Positions 1-11,880 are shown, numbered from the stretch's first letter. The stretch is DNA of 64,000 nucleotides from Malaya genurostris (GCF_030247185.1 NC_080571.1:32035753-32099752), one strand, 5' to 3'. Translations and numbers: made by a program. The notes: generated by a model from the letters alone, not told the origin.

Positions 1-890
1 TATAGTTCCTTAAGGGGGGCATTTTATAAAAAATATATTTTCATTTATTTGTTTCAATCAATAGACGTCAGCGAACAGTTTACAAAGTCGTAATATTTTC
101 GAAGATATTGTTCTTTAAATTTACTCACACCATGCCATTCCTTTGAAGCACTTAAACTTTGAAGCGTGTTTTCTCGAAATCGACGGTTCACACAATGAAA
201 ATAAATCTACTGTGCATAAATATAAAATTTGTATAAAGAATTGATTCTCATAATTTAATTTAAATAAATAAAAAGAAAACGGCTTTTTTTTTTCTTGCAA
301 ATATGTTTGTACGTTAATATGTGGCTAAGTGTTGAACACTCACATAGTGTCTGAGATTCGCGCACTTAAGACAAGTTTCTTGGTCAATTCTATACACTAC
401 TAGTTGTCCCGGAGATATTTGTCCCTCCCAGTTTTAATATCTGGGTACAAAGCAATCATGAGTTCACCCGAATTTGAACTATATTCAGACTGAAGAATTA
501 TAAAAGGACTTAAGTGATTCGCATTTCACTTCAAATTTATTACTTTTTTTAATTGCACTAAGTACTTTGTTTGATTTAATTTAATAGAGCTCAAGAACTT
601 TTTTATTTCTTTTTACTCGAATTGTTTGAATAACCGATAGATTCGCAGCAAATGACTAATGTCCAAATCATCAAATGGTATGCGGAAATATTAATTGAAA
701 TGTTATTTAATATGTCACTACAAATAATCAACTATGTTGTCTAGAAAACACAATTAGCTGCTCTAAATCAAATGATTAGCTGCTAAAAACTACTTAAAAA
801 GCATATATTTTCGAATATTCTGTTCATGTTCTTATTACTAACGGTTGCATTTGAAAAGTGTATTTAAATTGTCGATTTTTCATGGGTTTA
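1..890. other. AT-rich DNA, no feature recognised
   Basis: No reading frame, RNA gene, terminal repeat or known repeat motif stands out here. The stretch is AT-rich with short homopolymer runs. Confidence 0.5.
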
Positions 891-892
891 CC

Positions 893-1290
893 TTATCCGC
901 ACACTGCCGAAACTACCCATGCAGCATCAATCATAGTAACCCATGAGTCAGCAGACAAAGTTTGACAGTTTTCTATCAGTCGAACTCTAATCGTGATGTT
1001 AAAAACAGTGAAAAAAATTCGTTCAGACATGTGCGCGTTCAAAGAACCGGATACAACCGTTCCGGCATCTACAGACATCTTGGTAGTATTAGACAGCAAT
1101 CAATGTATCGAAAGAAAGTCCGGTTCCCGAGCGATGAGCTTCGCCGGGAGGTCGGTGCAACCGGCCAAACAGTGAAAAAGTACCTGTCGAGCATGAACAT
1201 ACATGTCAGAAAGCGGAAATCGCGTCCACTGGTTTCAGAGCTGCAGGCAATAAATCAGCGGCAGCGGCTGAATAAGGTGATCCGTTTGTG
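893..1290 (+). pseudogene. Tc1/mariner (ITm-type) transposase N-terminal relic
   Basis: This is the broken amino-terminal part of an IS630-Tc1-mariner transposase, the helix-turn-helix DNA-binding region. Fragments in shifting frames read SGIYRHLGSIRQQS, VGATGQTVKKYLS and NIHVRKRKSRPLVSELQA, which match the order HTH, linker, RKRKSRPLV seen in related copies in this window. The same family recurs at 36000-36345 (shared GCAGCATCAATCATAGTAAC and the RQQS segment) and at 39780-40135 (shared CGTCCACTGGTTT joined to the DKMGNSIFQ segment). The catalytic domain is missing here and the sequence passes straight into a second dispersed repeat at about 1290. The frame is broken several times, so it is not functional. 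The superfamily call is firm; the exact family is not. Confidence 0.6.
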
Positions 1291-1510
1291 AAAAAAATGA
1301 AAGTTCGGAATTTTGGTTACCCTGAGTTTGTTGGGGTTGATGATGGAAGGTACTGAACTCGTTCATCTAGTACTCCATGATCGAGGTCATCCTGTGTTTT
1401 CTAGAATACGAAGAAATAGACAAATTTCGATCAAAATGTATCTCATGCGAATTGAACGGCGCAGAAAACAAATCCATGAATTGTCCAGCAGCATAAAGAG
1501 TGTATCGATA
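1290..1510 (+). repeat. Dispersed repeat family E, copy 1 (partial)
   Basis: This stretch begins near TTTTGGTTACCCTGAG and runs through TTGATGATGGAAGGTACTGA. It aligns with the reverse complement of 17224-17400 and with 36660-36735 plus 36961-36990. In two of the three copies the repeat directly follows a Tc1-type N-terminal fragment, so it may be part of the same larger element or a common insertion into it. No coding capacity is evident. Confidence 0.6.
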
Positions 1511-1561
1511 AGTTGTTAGCAACATTCATTATTACTCTGAAATGGCTTAATTTTTTGCAGC

Positions 1562-2500
1562 GTGTTGTGCGGTGATATGTTTGTTTACATGTCAATAACA
1601 GTTGCGCAATCGATTGGTTTCGGTACGGTTTATCGTTTCAATGATGAATCGAATCGCGAAAGAAAATTCTGCACACTTGGTGCTCAGAGAGTGACGTACA
1701 ACAAAATTGCAAAACGGGTGAAGGTTCACCACACCAGTGCCAAAAATATTACCGAGAAGTTCGGAAAGACCATGAAGGATTTGCCCCGATCCGGTAGGAA
1801 AACGGGTCCCAGCCAGCCCGGCCGGGACTTAAAAGCGGTTGAGTATATCAGGAAAAACCCATCGGCTTCGACGCGGAATTTGGCCAAGCAGCTCAACACC
1901 AGCATCGGGATGATTCGATGGATCAAAGGTCGAAACTCCCTGAAAACGTACAAGAAACAGAAGGTGCCGAAAAAGTCCCTGGTACAGCAAGTTCAGGCCA
2001 AAACAAGAGCGCGAAAACTGTATAACCGGATTCTACAGAATAAAGACGGATGCATCCTGATCGATGACGAAACCTACGCCAAGGAAGATTCTCGAGCGCT
2101 GCCCGGATCGCAATATTATACGAAATCGGTGTACCAGAACCTGGACGACGCTGACACCACGGTTGCGATGAAAAAGTTTGGGCAGAGGGTGTTGATCTGG
2201 CAAGCAGTTTGTACCTGTGGTTTGCGGTCGTCGATTTTCTTCACGAAGGGCACAATTAACGCCAAGGTATACGAGGAAGAATGTTTGAAGAAGAGAATGC
2301 TGCCACTGTACAGAAAGCATAAGGCTCCTTTTTTTTCTGACCGGATTTGGCTTCAGCCCACTACGCCAACTCCGTTCTACAGTGGTTGTCAAAAAATAAT
2401 GTGAAATTCGTGGAAAAGGACAGTCACAAAAGTAATTGTGCAGAATTTAATGAAGAATGTCAAGTCCAAAGTGCGAGCGTTTCACAGAAACTAGGATTTT
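1562..2500 (+). pseudogene. ITm-type mariner transposase, internally deleted
   Basis: The open frame from 1562 to 2404 encodes most of an IS630-Tc1-mariner transposase. The N-terminal half has the HTH-like segments KIAKRVKVHHTSAKNI, DLPRSGRKTG and STRNLAKQLNTS. The first catalytic aspartate lies in GCILIDDETYAKED, followed by FGQRVLIWQAVCTCG and the motif YEEECLKKRMLPLY. A frameshift occurs in the poly-T run near 2329; in the next frame the second aspartate motif PDLASAHYANSVLQWL is readable from about 2340. The following segment, which should carry the third catalytic residue (RPIE-type motif), is missing: sequence jumps from VEKDSHKS to a C-terminal tail reading NVKSKVRAFHR. The IDDETY/PDLASAHY pattern resembles mosquito ITmD37E elements, but the spacing to the third residue cannot be measured here. 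It is a dead copy, and I could not define terminal inverted repeats. Confidence 0.75.
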
Positions 2501-2658
2501 CTTAAATATGATCAGTGAAATGCATAAAAATGTAATTTTTCTACAATATATCGAAAACTGATGTCAAAATATGTTTTTTTCAATAATAATGTGCATATTA
2601 TAATAATATGACACATATAAGTCAAGCTAGCATTAGTCAGCAGCATAAAACATGTAGA

Positions 2659-2748
<90 letters not shown>

Positions 2749-2775
2749 ATTATTATTATTATTATTATTATTATT
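2659..2775. repeat. (ATT)n microsatellite
   Basis: About 39 ATT units with one AATTATT interruption near 2745. The long Asn or Ile reading frames over it are artefacts of the triplet repeat. Confidence 0.97.
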
Positions 2776-2929
2776 GACATCGCTACACAACCGGCACGGT
2801 GTTACTGCACTATTGGCTGTGAAAATTGCATATTTAAAAAAAATCAATTCATTAACATTCTTTTATTCTTCATTTATATAAAAAAAAATTTATCACCCGC
2901 AGCACCAATATCACACACTAGTAGCAAAC

Positions 2930-3845
2930 GTCCGAAACCGTTTCGTTTTCTTTATAACGTGTATGAAATAGAACAAAGCACGCATCGTTCGTTTTGTGTT
3001 TTCTTCTTCTACCGTACCATCACGTTCCGGTGTTGTACATATTGTCATTCTATATGGCGGTTTGAAAACTCCCGGAAGTCGGATCCGGATAAAAATTCAC
3101 TGTTTGTGAAAATCGGTTCAAGTATCGCTGAGAAATCGAAGTGAGTTCTATTTTTAGAGTTTTTTTTCACCACTTTCGGTGCTTTCGGAATAGGAAAAGG
3201 AGGGACCAGTAGTACCGAATTAAGTTTTTATGCCCACAAACTAACAAGCTCTGTAAAGTATAAGAATTTTTCAGACAGTATTATGGGATTTGTATCTGCT
3301 TTCGACCATCGTTCTTGAAAATATACTCATGAAATTGGTAATTTTCCACTTATCACACATTAGTTCCGGAACCGGAAGTCGGATCTGGATAAAATGTTGT
3401 AGAAATTTTTAGAAAACAATTAAACCCTTTATTTGAATCTTAGTTTGTAAAAATCGGTTAAACCGTTTCAAATAAAATTGAGTGAACATTTTTTCTCTTA
3501 TTTTCACATATCACAATGTAACTCCGGAACCGGAAGTCGGATCCAAAATGAAATTCAATAGAAAGCTATGGGACCGTAAGACCTTTCATTTGAATCTAAG
3601 TTTGTTAAAATCGGTTTGGTTTTTTTGGTGAATATCATCCTGTATCTCCGGAACCGGAAGTCGGATCGGGATGAAATTCAATAGCATGCTATAGGACTTT
3701 AGGACCTTACATTTCAATCTAAGTTTGTGATAATCGGTTACGCCATCTCCTAGAAAAGTGAGTGCAAAATTTTCGGCCGTTCGAGCCTCGGTTAAAAAAT
3801 CGGTTTTCACAGTGATTGCATAGCCTTTCTAAATAAGAAAGGCAA
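2930..3845 (+). repeat. Dispersed repeat family C, tandem-like degenerate copies
   Basis: Several partial units repeat the pair CCGGAACCGGAAGTCGGATC (near 3365, 3525, 3645) and AATCTAAGTTTGT..AATCGGTT. The block ends in GTGATTGCATAGCCTTTCTA followed by AAGAAAGGC, the usual terminus of this family. The same motifs recur at about 10.8, 11.1, 20.8, 21.1, 22.6, 25, 35, 42.5, 44.6, 47.9, 50.3 and 51.8 kb. I regard it as a very abundant non-coding, MITE-like mosquito repeat; I cannot give a database name. Confidence 0.8.
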
Positions 3846-4440
3846 AACGGAAGCCTAGCAATGGTTTGAGAAGTGCTATTCTGATTTTAAACGTGATCAT
3901 CCGGAAGCGCAAATGGGTTCGCTCACAATCGAACAGAAATAAAAACGTATCAACGATGCAGTACGGTACTGTTTAGTCGCAATAAAAAGGATTTCTTGCG
4001 TTGGTATGAAACAACGGACGAAACATGGATCCACAATTTCTTTTTTTTCAATTTTCTTCGAAATCATATCAGCACTCAGATGCGAAACGTCGCCCGTAAA
4101 CGCAATAAGTAACTGTAAAAATCATGGCGTCAGATTAGATATGAATAAGAAAAAAATCAAAAATAAAAATTCAACCAAGATAATGCACCACAAGTCAATG
4201 AAAACCATGGCCAAATTGAATAAATTGGGCTCCGATCTGTTTCTTCACCCGCCATATTATCAAGAAATTAGCCCCCAGCGACTACTTGTGCTTTGCTAAC
4301 CTATTTTGAGCTCATGGACAATTTAGAAAAGTGTTAGAATGAAAGTATTGCATTGGAAGATTATCATGTTGATGAATAAAAACGAACAATGCTCAAGAAA
4401 TGTTACTTTCCCAGTTAGTTCCTGGACTTTTTGACTTAAC
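3845..4440 (+). pseudogene. Mariner (DD34D-type) transposase relic
   Basis: Broken mariner transposase fragments read forward. Pieces include LTIEQK, a segment equivalent to NKKDFLRWYETTDETWIHNF (first aspartate in DETW), and MKTMAKLNKLGSDLFLHPPY before a degraded S-P-D region. Frameshifts, stops and an internal deletion remove the second aspartate region. The same family is seen at 37140-38060 and, reversed, at 16737-17005. The sequence downstream to about 4620 also aligns with 38155-38310, so mariner and flank were copied together as one larger repeat. Confidence 0.7.
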
Positions 4441-4640
4441 ACTTAATGCGAACGCACTCATGAAAAAGCAGAAATATTATGGAAACCGTTTACTTTCGTA
4501 TAAGAATCTGTCGTATCTAATAAAGCAAACCACGATAATGGTTTGGGAAACAGGGAAAATTAGACATGGTTCGTCTTAATTTCCATTTCCATAAAACAAC
4601 ACTAAGACTCCTTCGATAGATAGTAGCAGAATGGTTAGCA
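4440..4640 (+). repeat. Repeat flank shared with 38150-38310
   Basis: GCGAACGCACTCATGAA, a degenerate ATATGGAAACCGT segment, ATGGTTTGGGAAACAGGG and AATTAGACAT recur in the same order at 38170-38300. It is the non-coding extension of the mariner-bearing repeat. Confidence 0.55.
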
Positions 4641-5444
4641 TTTCAAATTCAGTTTGATCACAGACTCTATTAGTTGTGCTCATAAATGATCCGTGAAAAT
4701 GCCATTGCTTGTAAAACGTAAATATGATTGGTTGTTAATATATTTGACGTTTAACGACGGAACTAATTCCTCTCAGCCCACGTTGGGGCTGTGGGCAATC
4801 GGCATTCGTATGGTGGCAAGCACAAATGTCAACTACTTGGAACATCATTGGATTGGAGCTGTTCCATCTTTGCTGCCACACATTGTGCCGGTTCATGCAA
4901 AGTACTGTGCACTGGTGTTGTTTTGTTTTTGTTTAGGGTAATCAGGTTTTAACTTTAGAAGAATCGATAAATGGTATTGAATCAAGTTAAAGTCACTGTT
5001 GGACCTCCCAGAAACGACATTTCAAATGAATATTAAAATCCAATTCCGAACGAAGTTCGCTAACGTGACATTCTATCGCAAGGACGGGTGAAAATGTCAG
5101 CGAAGTATGATTTGCGTACGTCTTATTAAAATGCCATTACGATGCATTGACTGGCATTTCAGTTATGGACATCTGGTTGATTGATTGGTTGTATAGGCTC
5201 TTGTTGTTAAACAGCATTTTGTGATATCAGAGAAGAAAGTGGCATTTCTCTGCTGCCAAGCCTTGGTTGATTAATATTTCCATGTACTATCAAAGCTTTT
5301 CAAATCGATATGGTTGAGCACATTTTTCGGCAAACAAACATAATATTAATTATTTTCAAATGAGTTTTGATTCTACAATTCAGAGTTTTTTTTTATAATG
5401 AATGAATGTTACCGATTCATCATAAAACAATTTCAGTGTTTGTA
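4640..5444. other. No feature recognised
   Basis: An 82-codon open frame (4693-4941) has no recognisable motif and I do not call it a gene. No terminal repeats or RNA genes were seen. Confidence 0.4.
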
Positions 5445-7986
5445 CACGGAGAACCCGCAGATCACAAAATTACAATATTGCAATTGTTGTTTCACGCCCT
5501 GGTTGTTTCAACTAAAATGTTGTTGATTTAACTAACATATCTGTTGATTTTGACATAACCATTCAGGTAACCGAAATTGTTGTATTCAAATGCTGTCACT
5601 TGGCGGAGAACGAAGACAGCAAAAGGCAGAACAAAAAACCTCTGCATTTCACCAGAAGCGTTTCATATTGAAAATTTTCAATGGTAAATGAACGTCATTT
5701 ATGTTAGTTACGTAGTGGTCGTTTTATGTAAGTGAAAGTATGCAGAAGAATTTAACAGTTGATTGTAAAACAAGTTTTCCCTGTGTTAAATAGATATTCC
5801 TACAGCATACATGTTTTAATTTCATCTGAGAGTAATGTATTCTAGGACAGTTCATGTCAATGTTATTAAAACCGCTTAACGCATGAAAATTTGTTGCTAA
5901 AGTGAAGTGGTACTATTTGTATTTTCTTGAAAGTGTATCTGTAGCATTAGGTTTACCAGCGAGCCATTCTGCAAGTGAAGGAAAAATTTCCTAATTCCCT
6001 GTGACCATTTTTCTGGTGAGTTCCCTTTTGAGAATTGTAATCTTTTGGTTCATTTCCATATCCTTTGTGAGTTTAGTGATGAATATATAAGCAGTTAATT
6101 AGGTAAAATTTCTCTGTTCAAGCAGTGAACGATTAGCTGCCCCCCGAAGAGGCTAACAGTAAAAAATATTTATTGCAATTGGCGTTTTAAGTTTAAATAA
6201 CTGAATAATTGGTTGAAACAACTGAGGCATTTTTTTGCTTTCATGCATACAAGTAACTTTGCTGGGATTGTGTCTTTGCTCAATTGCACGAGCGACATCT
6301 CATTGAAACGTTTCATTGTTCGCTCAGGGTGTTTGGCATTGCTCAACTGAAACGTTTCATTACTTGTTGGGTGTCGTTGCTAATACCGCTGACAGACATG
6401 TGATTTCCGTACAATGATTTCTGTACAACGTTGTACGCGTACAACGATGAGGTGACAGACATGTTTTGCGCACAGAATAAATGTACAGTGAAACGAAAAA
6501 ACTCAAAATTTAGCTTAACTTCCCAGCTCCGATGATCGATAATATTGAAAATAAAATTTTTTGTGGTTTGAAGATTATTACTAGCAACTAATTTATGACA
6601 GATATAATCTTGTCTCTCTGTCTTAGCTATTAAACTATTTGTGTGTGAGTGTTCATTGGACGACAGTATCACTCATATCATTGTTTAAATGTAATTAGCA
6701 TTAGAGAAATTTAGATGTTCATAATTTTGATGTTCTACCGTAACATTCACTGATAAAAATAAAAAAAAAACAAATATAAATATAGAATGGAGGAAATATG
6801 AAAGGCTTTTAGAACTAATTTTTGGAACACGAGCACTATTTTTTTGCAACGACGCTGATTTCTACCAAAATGGTGATGAATCACTAAATTTTGTTTGTAA
6901 ATCTTACCGACTTTTGCCAAATCCGCATAAATTTCAAGGTGTTCAGTCATAATTCCTTTTTCACCCGCATATTCACGATAAAAATAAGAGCGCATAAGCT
7001 ATTAAGATTGAGTCTCAAAATAGTAAACAAATCTAAGATATTATTAGTATATAACCATCAGAAACGGCATGGCACACAAATATTTCAGAAAAATTCTGTC
7101 AACGTAACAGTTTATTCATCACGAAATTTTCATAAAACTGAATTTAAAACCTTCTTGAATTTTTAATCATTCCGAAATAGATTTGACACATGACACAAGA
7201 CGAAGTAATAAGAAGATTTAGAGTTTCCAGAAGTGAATATAGGGGACCAATGTTATAAATGGAATTTTTATAGGTCATCAATAAACAGGATGATTACACT
7301 ATTGGTTTATTCATGTATTGGATATTTATCGTTTATTATTACCACATGTGCATTCAAAATATGAATCATTATGTTTTTAAATCCATTTCAACAATAATCT
7401 TACTTGTTATTGAATAGAAAACAATTACTCAATAATGCTGATTTTTTGTACAAAAATGAATAAATTGTTTTCCTTATTTGTATTTCAAAACTTCACCAAA
7501 TTAATGAATATTTCTTGGTTTAACTGCTTTTTGAAAATATGCTACAAAGTATAAAAATTTTATGCTACTTGCTAGCATTTTACCGAGATTTTTTACAAAA
7601 TATGACGATGGTTGTTTATTATTTGATGCTCAGAAGAAGGAAATATTGTTTCATGAGTTCACTATCGCTCGCCAATGGCGCTAGTAGCAGTAAACAGTGA
7701 TGTGATTTTGCACAGTAAAACGATGAATGACCGTAGTACGGAAATCACCGTTGTATCATGATGCTCGCGTGATACCATCGTGATTTAGGGTGACAGACAT
7801 GTGATTTCATGGTGTACAGTGATACCGATATCACATGTCTGTCATAAGCATAAGCTGCCAGCACGATAAATCAAAAATGACGGATTAGTTAAAACAACAG
7901 TCGATTAGTTGTACCAAATTTTAACCAATCAAAATCAGAAAAACAACTAATATTTTAGTTGTTTTGCGATCACTGGCTTTTCCGTG
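5445..7986. mobile_element. Terminal-inverted-repeat element, outer of a nested pair
   Basis: The left end reads CACGGAGAACCCGCAGATCA and the reverse complement of the right end reads CACGGAAAAGCCAGTGATCG, followed on both sides by CAAAA. About 19 of the first 25 positions agree. Subterminal regions on both sides are rich in TTGTTT/AACAACTAA motifs. There is no transposase frame, so it would be non-autonomous. I found no target duplication, so the superfamily is unknown. It contains the independent element at 6390-7844. Confidence 0.5.
6390..7844. mobile_element. Non-autonomous element with TGACAGACATGTGAT ends
   Basis: The left terminus is TGACAGACATGTGATTTCCG and the right, reverse-complemented, is TGACAGACATGTGATATCGG. 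Each end carries a second nearby copy of GGTGACAGACATG (about 6450 and 7787), giving duplicated subterminal sites. The interior is AT-rich and non-coding. No clear target duplication was found. It lies wholly inside the 5445-7986 element, so it inserted later. Confidence 0.6.
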
Positions 7987-8900
7987 ATTCTTGAATCAAA
8001 ACTTTTCAATATTTACTGAATTTTTCTTTTATTTATGGCGTTGAATTCGAACTGTGACAGTGACGTGAATACGCTCCTTCGTGTAAGTAAGACAACATTG
8101 CATCGGACGATGACGTAAAAGTAAGGCATCTAAATGAATTTAAAAATGAATTTATTGTTTCGAGGCACTAAACGTAAGAATAATTCTATAGGTTTTACAT
8201 AAATAACTAAAATCGCATTTGTATTAAAAATATGATCCCTGTATAGGGAAATTTTTTATCTTTCGTTGATCATAAACACTTCGTTACATTGCTTCGGATG
8301 TCAGAATGATGCTCAAGAGTAAAGCAAACCTATGGATTGGACAATTTTGAAATCATTACTCTGTCTTCCACGAACATTATCTTAATAAAATCTACACCAG
8401 TTCGAATGTAATGGATACAGAAAATTTCAACCAAGCTGGGTTCGATTCCCAACCAAAAATGCACGATTGTCACTATGTCCATTCTGTAGATTTTAAGTTA
8501 ACGGGAAAAGTACAGTAAGTACGTAAAAACTCGTTATTTTATTAGCAAAACGTTCTTCTGTAATCCTGTTATTGTTAGTTGCTTACATGCATTTCATATC
8601 AGAGGGAACCGGCTACGTTGACTACTTGAACACTGAAATCGAATCTATCTCCGAGATAATTTTGAAAGAAACAATTTTGAAAGATCAACGGTTGAAATTC
8701 AGATTTTTGGATTTCGAAAGATCTCGAAGAATCTACGACCAAGTTTGAAGACCATATGTATTGAATATAAAATAAATCGGGGCGAATTTGAGGATTGATT
8801 AGGATTAGCAAAAATCTATTTTATATCAATTAACATCAAATTAAACTCTAGAAAACTTCAGTGTTATATATCATACAACTCAAATCGTCGAGATCACAAA
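7987..8900. other. Mostly featureless AT-rich DNA
   Basis: The only recognisable item is a B-box-like GGGTTCGATTCCCAACC at about 8439-8455, matching the core of the SINE at 38574-38652 (reverse strand). The rest shows no gene or repeat I can name. Confidence 0.4.
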
Positions 8901-9237
8901 ATGTCTATGTGTATGTATGTGTTTGAACTTTCCATCGATTTTGTTTACACGCTCATTTTTTTCAAAGATTGCTGAACCAATTTCAACAAACTTAGGCTCA
9001 TTTGAAGGCTACAATTGTGACCTTGATCAAATTCGAAGATTAAATGGCTGTCGCTTCTACCGTCTCGTCTGGAAACTTCGATTGGATCATTCAACCTATG
9101 TATGTATATTATTGGATATGTAAAATGGATAACTATGGAACAAAAATTATTAGTATTTGCAGGAAAAGAATGTTCTAGGTCGCACCAATTTCCAAGATGG
9201 CGACTTCCGGTTCATCGATATTCGTTACAAACCATCA

Positions 9238-9529
9238 GAATATGAGTATTTTCGGAACGGGTTTGATGAGTACATGTTAGAAAACGGTTTTCATGAGTAG
9301 GTATTTACAGTTTTGAAGCAGTAGTATAATATCTGCGGCAGATCTAAATTATAGTCGGATTTAGTAAAGATATACTAGAAATGTTACTATTACTACTACT
9401 ACTACTGAACAAGTGCCCTAAATAAAGCGAAATTCTACATATATGGAACTAAAGCAGAATTCAGAACCACCTCAAACATCGTTTTCCAACATGTACTCAT
9501 CAAACCCCTTCCAAAAATACCCATATTGT
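9238..9529. repeat. Inverted repeat, about 50-bp arms
   Basis: The arm 9238-9288 (containing GGGTTTGATGAGTACATGTT) is inverted at 9480-9529 with only a handful of mismatches. The spacer is about 190 bp. It could be a foldback pair of repeat fragments; no coding function is seen. Confidence 0.75.
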
Positions 9530-9658
9530 AGTCATTTCCATGGAATGTAAATGAGCCGGAAATGATTTTTTTGTTTGCAAAAACTTCTTTTTACGAAGTA
9601 GGTTCGTAAAAACAGATTATGTTATTTGAGATCGTAAAAAATGACAATGACCTATGAC

Positions 9659-10238
9659 CAGAGATGTCCATCTCCTCTGTCCGACGAAGAGCAAGTGTAA
9701 TATCTCCCCTCGCACTGACAACATCAATGGGAGCTCTTCTCTTTCACACATATACATAAAAAGTGTGCACGCATCATGAGAGTGCGTGATTATTTTCTTT
9801 AAACTCTAGCACTGGATCACACCAAATCGCTAGAGCAGAGCTCTAAAATTCTCTTAGGTGATACTTTCACCGAAGTGTGCACGCTGGGAGCACTCTTGTG
9901 TACGGTTCGCATAAGAGAAGCGTGGGTTACGTATATTCAGTAATTTATCGTTAAAATTCCTCTTTTCCTTCCTCCGAAAACGATTTTCAGAGCAAGGGCA
10001 TATCTTGCATAAATTAAAAAAAATTACAGTGTTCTTTCACTAGCACACACAAGTGATCACTTGGGTGTATTTAGGTCAGAGCGCGTGAGAGCGATGCAAG
10101 CGAAGAGAATGTGGTTCTTTCGCACCAGCTTCTCTAAATACAAAGTCTGTCTTTTTCTGTGGGATTCGCTTACTGCATCCTCATTGTAGACATAAATTTT
10201 ACACCATCGTGTATCACTCTGGTGAAATGCCATCACTG
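9659..10238. mobile_element. Possible hAT-type MITE
   Basis: The left end CAGAGATGTCCATCT and the reverse-complemented right end CAGTGATGGCATTTC share about ten of fifteen positions and resemble the CAGTGATG ends of the element at 38779-39182. The interior has many GAGAGCG/CTCTC motifs. The flanking octamers (CCTATGAC and CTTATTTT) do not match, so the boundaries are uncertain. Confidence 0.3.
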
Positions 10239-10349
10239 CTTATTTTTTTTTACAAGGTGAAATGCATTTACGCACAGAGTGTAGGACTTTCCGCAGGACT
10301 ACCACTGTATAATTAGAACTACACACTAAAACACCTTGGATCTTCAACC

Positions 10350-10835
10350 CTACCTCCCCGGAACTACCGTTTGGCATTACTTCGGGGTGGAAGGCTATCG
10401 GTGCTCAAAGCACCCTTCTCGGCCTTATGCATCGCCATGGACGTCTGCGTCGTTCTCTCCTACTTCTGGTCCATTTATCTTTCGACTTTGAGCCACTCGT
10501 TTCGCTACAGGGGATCGACCAGGAGGATGTCGGGGTCGGTCCGGCGATTCCGGTTGGAGCTTGGCTTCCGGTTCGCTGGCGCCTCGACGACCCATTACTG
10601 GTCTACGTCACGAACTACTCGACTAATCCCCGACGATGGATCTAGCCTACAACGACGGAAAAGTTCCCCGACTATGGAAGTTTCTCCGGAACCGACGCTC
10701 TCAAAATCCGTGAACGGGTCGTACGGCAGGATGCCTGGGTCGGTCCAGTGATTCCGGTTGATGGATGACTTCCGGTTCACTGTCGCCCAAACGATCCATA
10801 CCGGAGCTACGTCGCAATCTTTACAGTATTTACCC
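10350..10835. repeat. GC-rich block with imperfect 200-bp duplication
   Basis: This block is distinctly GC-richer than its surroundings. A segment beginning AGGATGTCGGGGTCGGTCC (about 10530) recurs as AGGATGCCTGGGTCGGTCC about 200 bp later, each followed by a GATTCCGGTTG and a CTTCCGGTTC segment. It may be a retroelement leader region. Open frames over it (up to 126 codons) show no recognisable domain. Confidence 0.45.
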
Positions 10836-11065
10836 TATGAAAGCATAATGAAACTCAATAGCAACCTATGGGACTGCGAGATTTTTTATTTTATGAGTGA
10901 CATTATTTGACACATACTCGCACACATACACAAGAGCCACATACATTGCTCAATTTGATGAGCTGTGTCGAATGATATAGAGCAATAAGCCCTCTGGGCC
11001 AATTTTCACTAGTCAATTTTTCATGTGATTGCATAACCTTTCTGTATGAGAAAGGCAATCATTGC
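10836..11065 (+). repeat. Dispersed repeat family C copy
   Basis: Contains the ACACATACTCGCACACATACACA tract in degenerate form, GATGAGCTGTGTCGAATGAT and the terminus GTGATTGCATAACCTTTCTG followed by GAGAAAGGCA. Confidence 0.75.
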
Positions 11066-11094
11066 ACTTTTATAGAATAGCATCGTTAGCATGA

Positions 11095-11450
11095 TTTTGT
11101 AATAATACTAACAAGTTACATTTTTTACACCTGAAAAATATAAATTTAGATGTGGCAACCCTGCACGCTATACGAAATTGAATAAAAAACGCTGCGAACG
11201 GAGCAAAGCCGCACGTACCGTCGTGTACTCGTTTTGCATCGTCATTTTGAATGACGATTTGAATGTTTTGACACTCATCGCCGTATAATTTCCGGACCGG
11301 AATTCGGATCTGGATGAAATTGGTCAGTGTATTTAAAGACAATGAGAGCTTTCATGATTCGTGAAAATCGGTTAAACCGTTGCTGAGAAATCGAACTAGT
11401 TCCGTTTTTGGAGCATTTCTTCACTATTATCGGTTGATTCAACAGCGGAA
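11095..11450 (+). repeat. Dispersed repeat family C copy, tail variant
   Basis: Starts near GTGGCAACCCTGCACGCTAT and includes GGAGCAAAGCCGCACGTACC, TTTGACACTCATCGCC, and GTGAAAATCGGTTAAACC. The reverse complement of the same order of motifs is seen around 22640-22800. The copies at 42.5 and 44.6 kb are halves of one such unit split by an insertion. Confidence 0.7.
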
Positions 11451-11523
11451 ATCGGAGACTTGTAGTCCCAAAGTAGTTTAATATATTCTCTAACTGCAAC
11501 TTGAACGAGTTTTTACCTGGCCG

Positions 11524-11860
11524 GTGCTAGAAAGTATGCACGAAAGTGGGAGATATTTTAATTTTTCTGGCCACAGTACGTCCCGAAAAAGCTGGTCTCT
11601 TCTCCAATATTTGCTTCTTCTTCGCGTCCTTCTGGTGGTTTCTGAGTTTCGTTTTTGTTCTACTCTCAGCATTCCTGGTTGTTGTCAAACGTGTATCGAA
11701 AGATTTAAGAACGCTATAGACAGTGCTTTTAGAGAAACTAAGCTTTACGCACGGGCAGATCCGGATTTTCATTGCGACCGCACACAATTGCTTTTCGCAC
11801 TTTCTCTGCTTTCGACGCCATCTTAGATCTAAAATCACAATGAATCGACATACGATCATC
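11524..11860 (-). pseudogene. Tc1/mariner (ITm-type) transposase N-terminus relic
   Basis: On the minus strand a start-like MASKAEKVRKAIVCGRNENP near 11821 is followed, after a frame change, by KSTVYSVLKSFDTRL, a basic linker and KKKQILEKRPAFSGRTVARK then IKISPTFVHT. This is the two-HTH (paired-like) DNA-binding half of an IS630-Tc1-mariner transposase. No catalytic domain follows: the frame ends at 11527. The copy is broken and truncated. A hAT-type MITE begins just beyond its start. Confidence 0.6.
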
Positions 11861-11880
11861 AGTCAACGAAAGATTTCACA

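Noticed and set aside
2512..3144. Long Asn- and Ile-rich open frames over the ATT repeat
   Set aside because: They are translations of a triplet microsatellite, open on both strands.
9659..10238. Confident hAT element
   Set aside because: The flanking octamers do not match, so it is listed only at low confidence.
10371..10780. 126-codon frame in a GC-rich block
   Set aside because: It spans an imperfect duplication and frames are open on both strands; no domain is recognisable.
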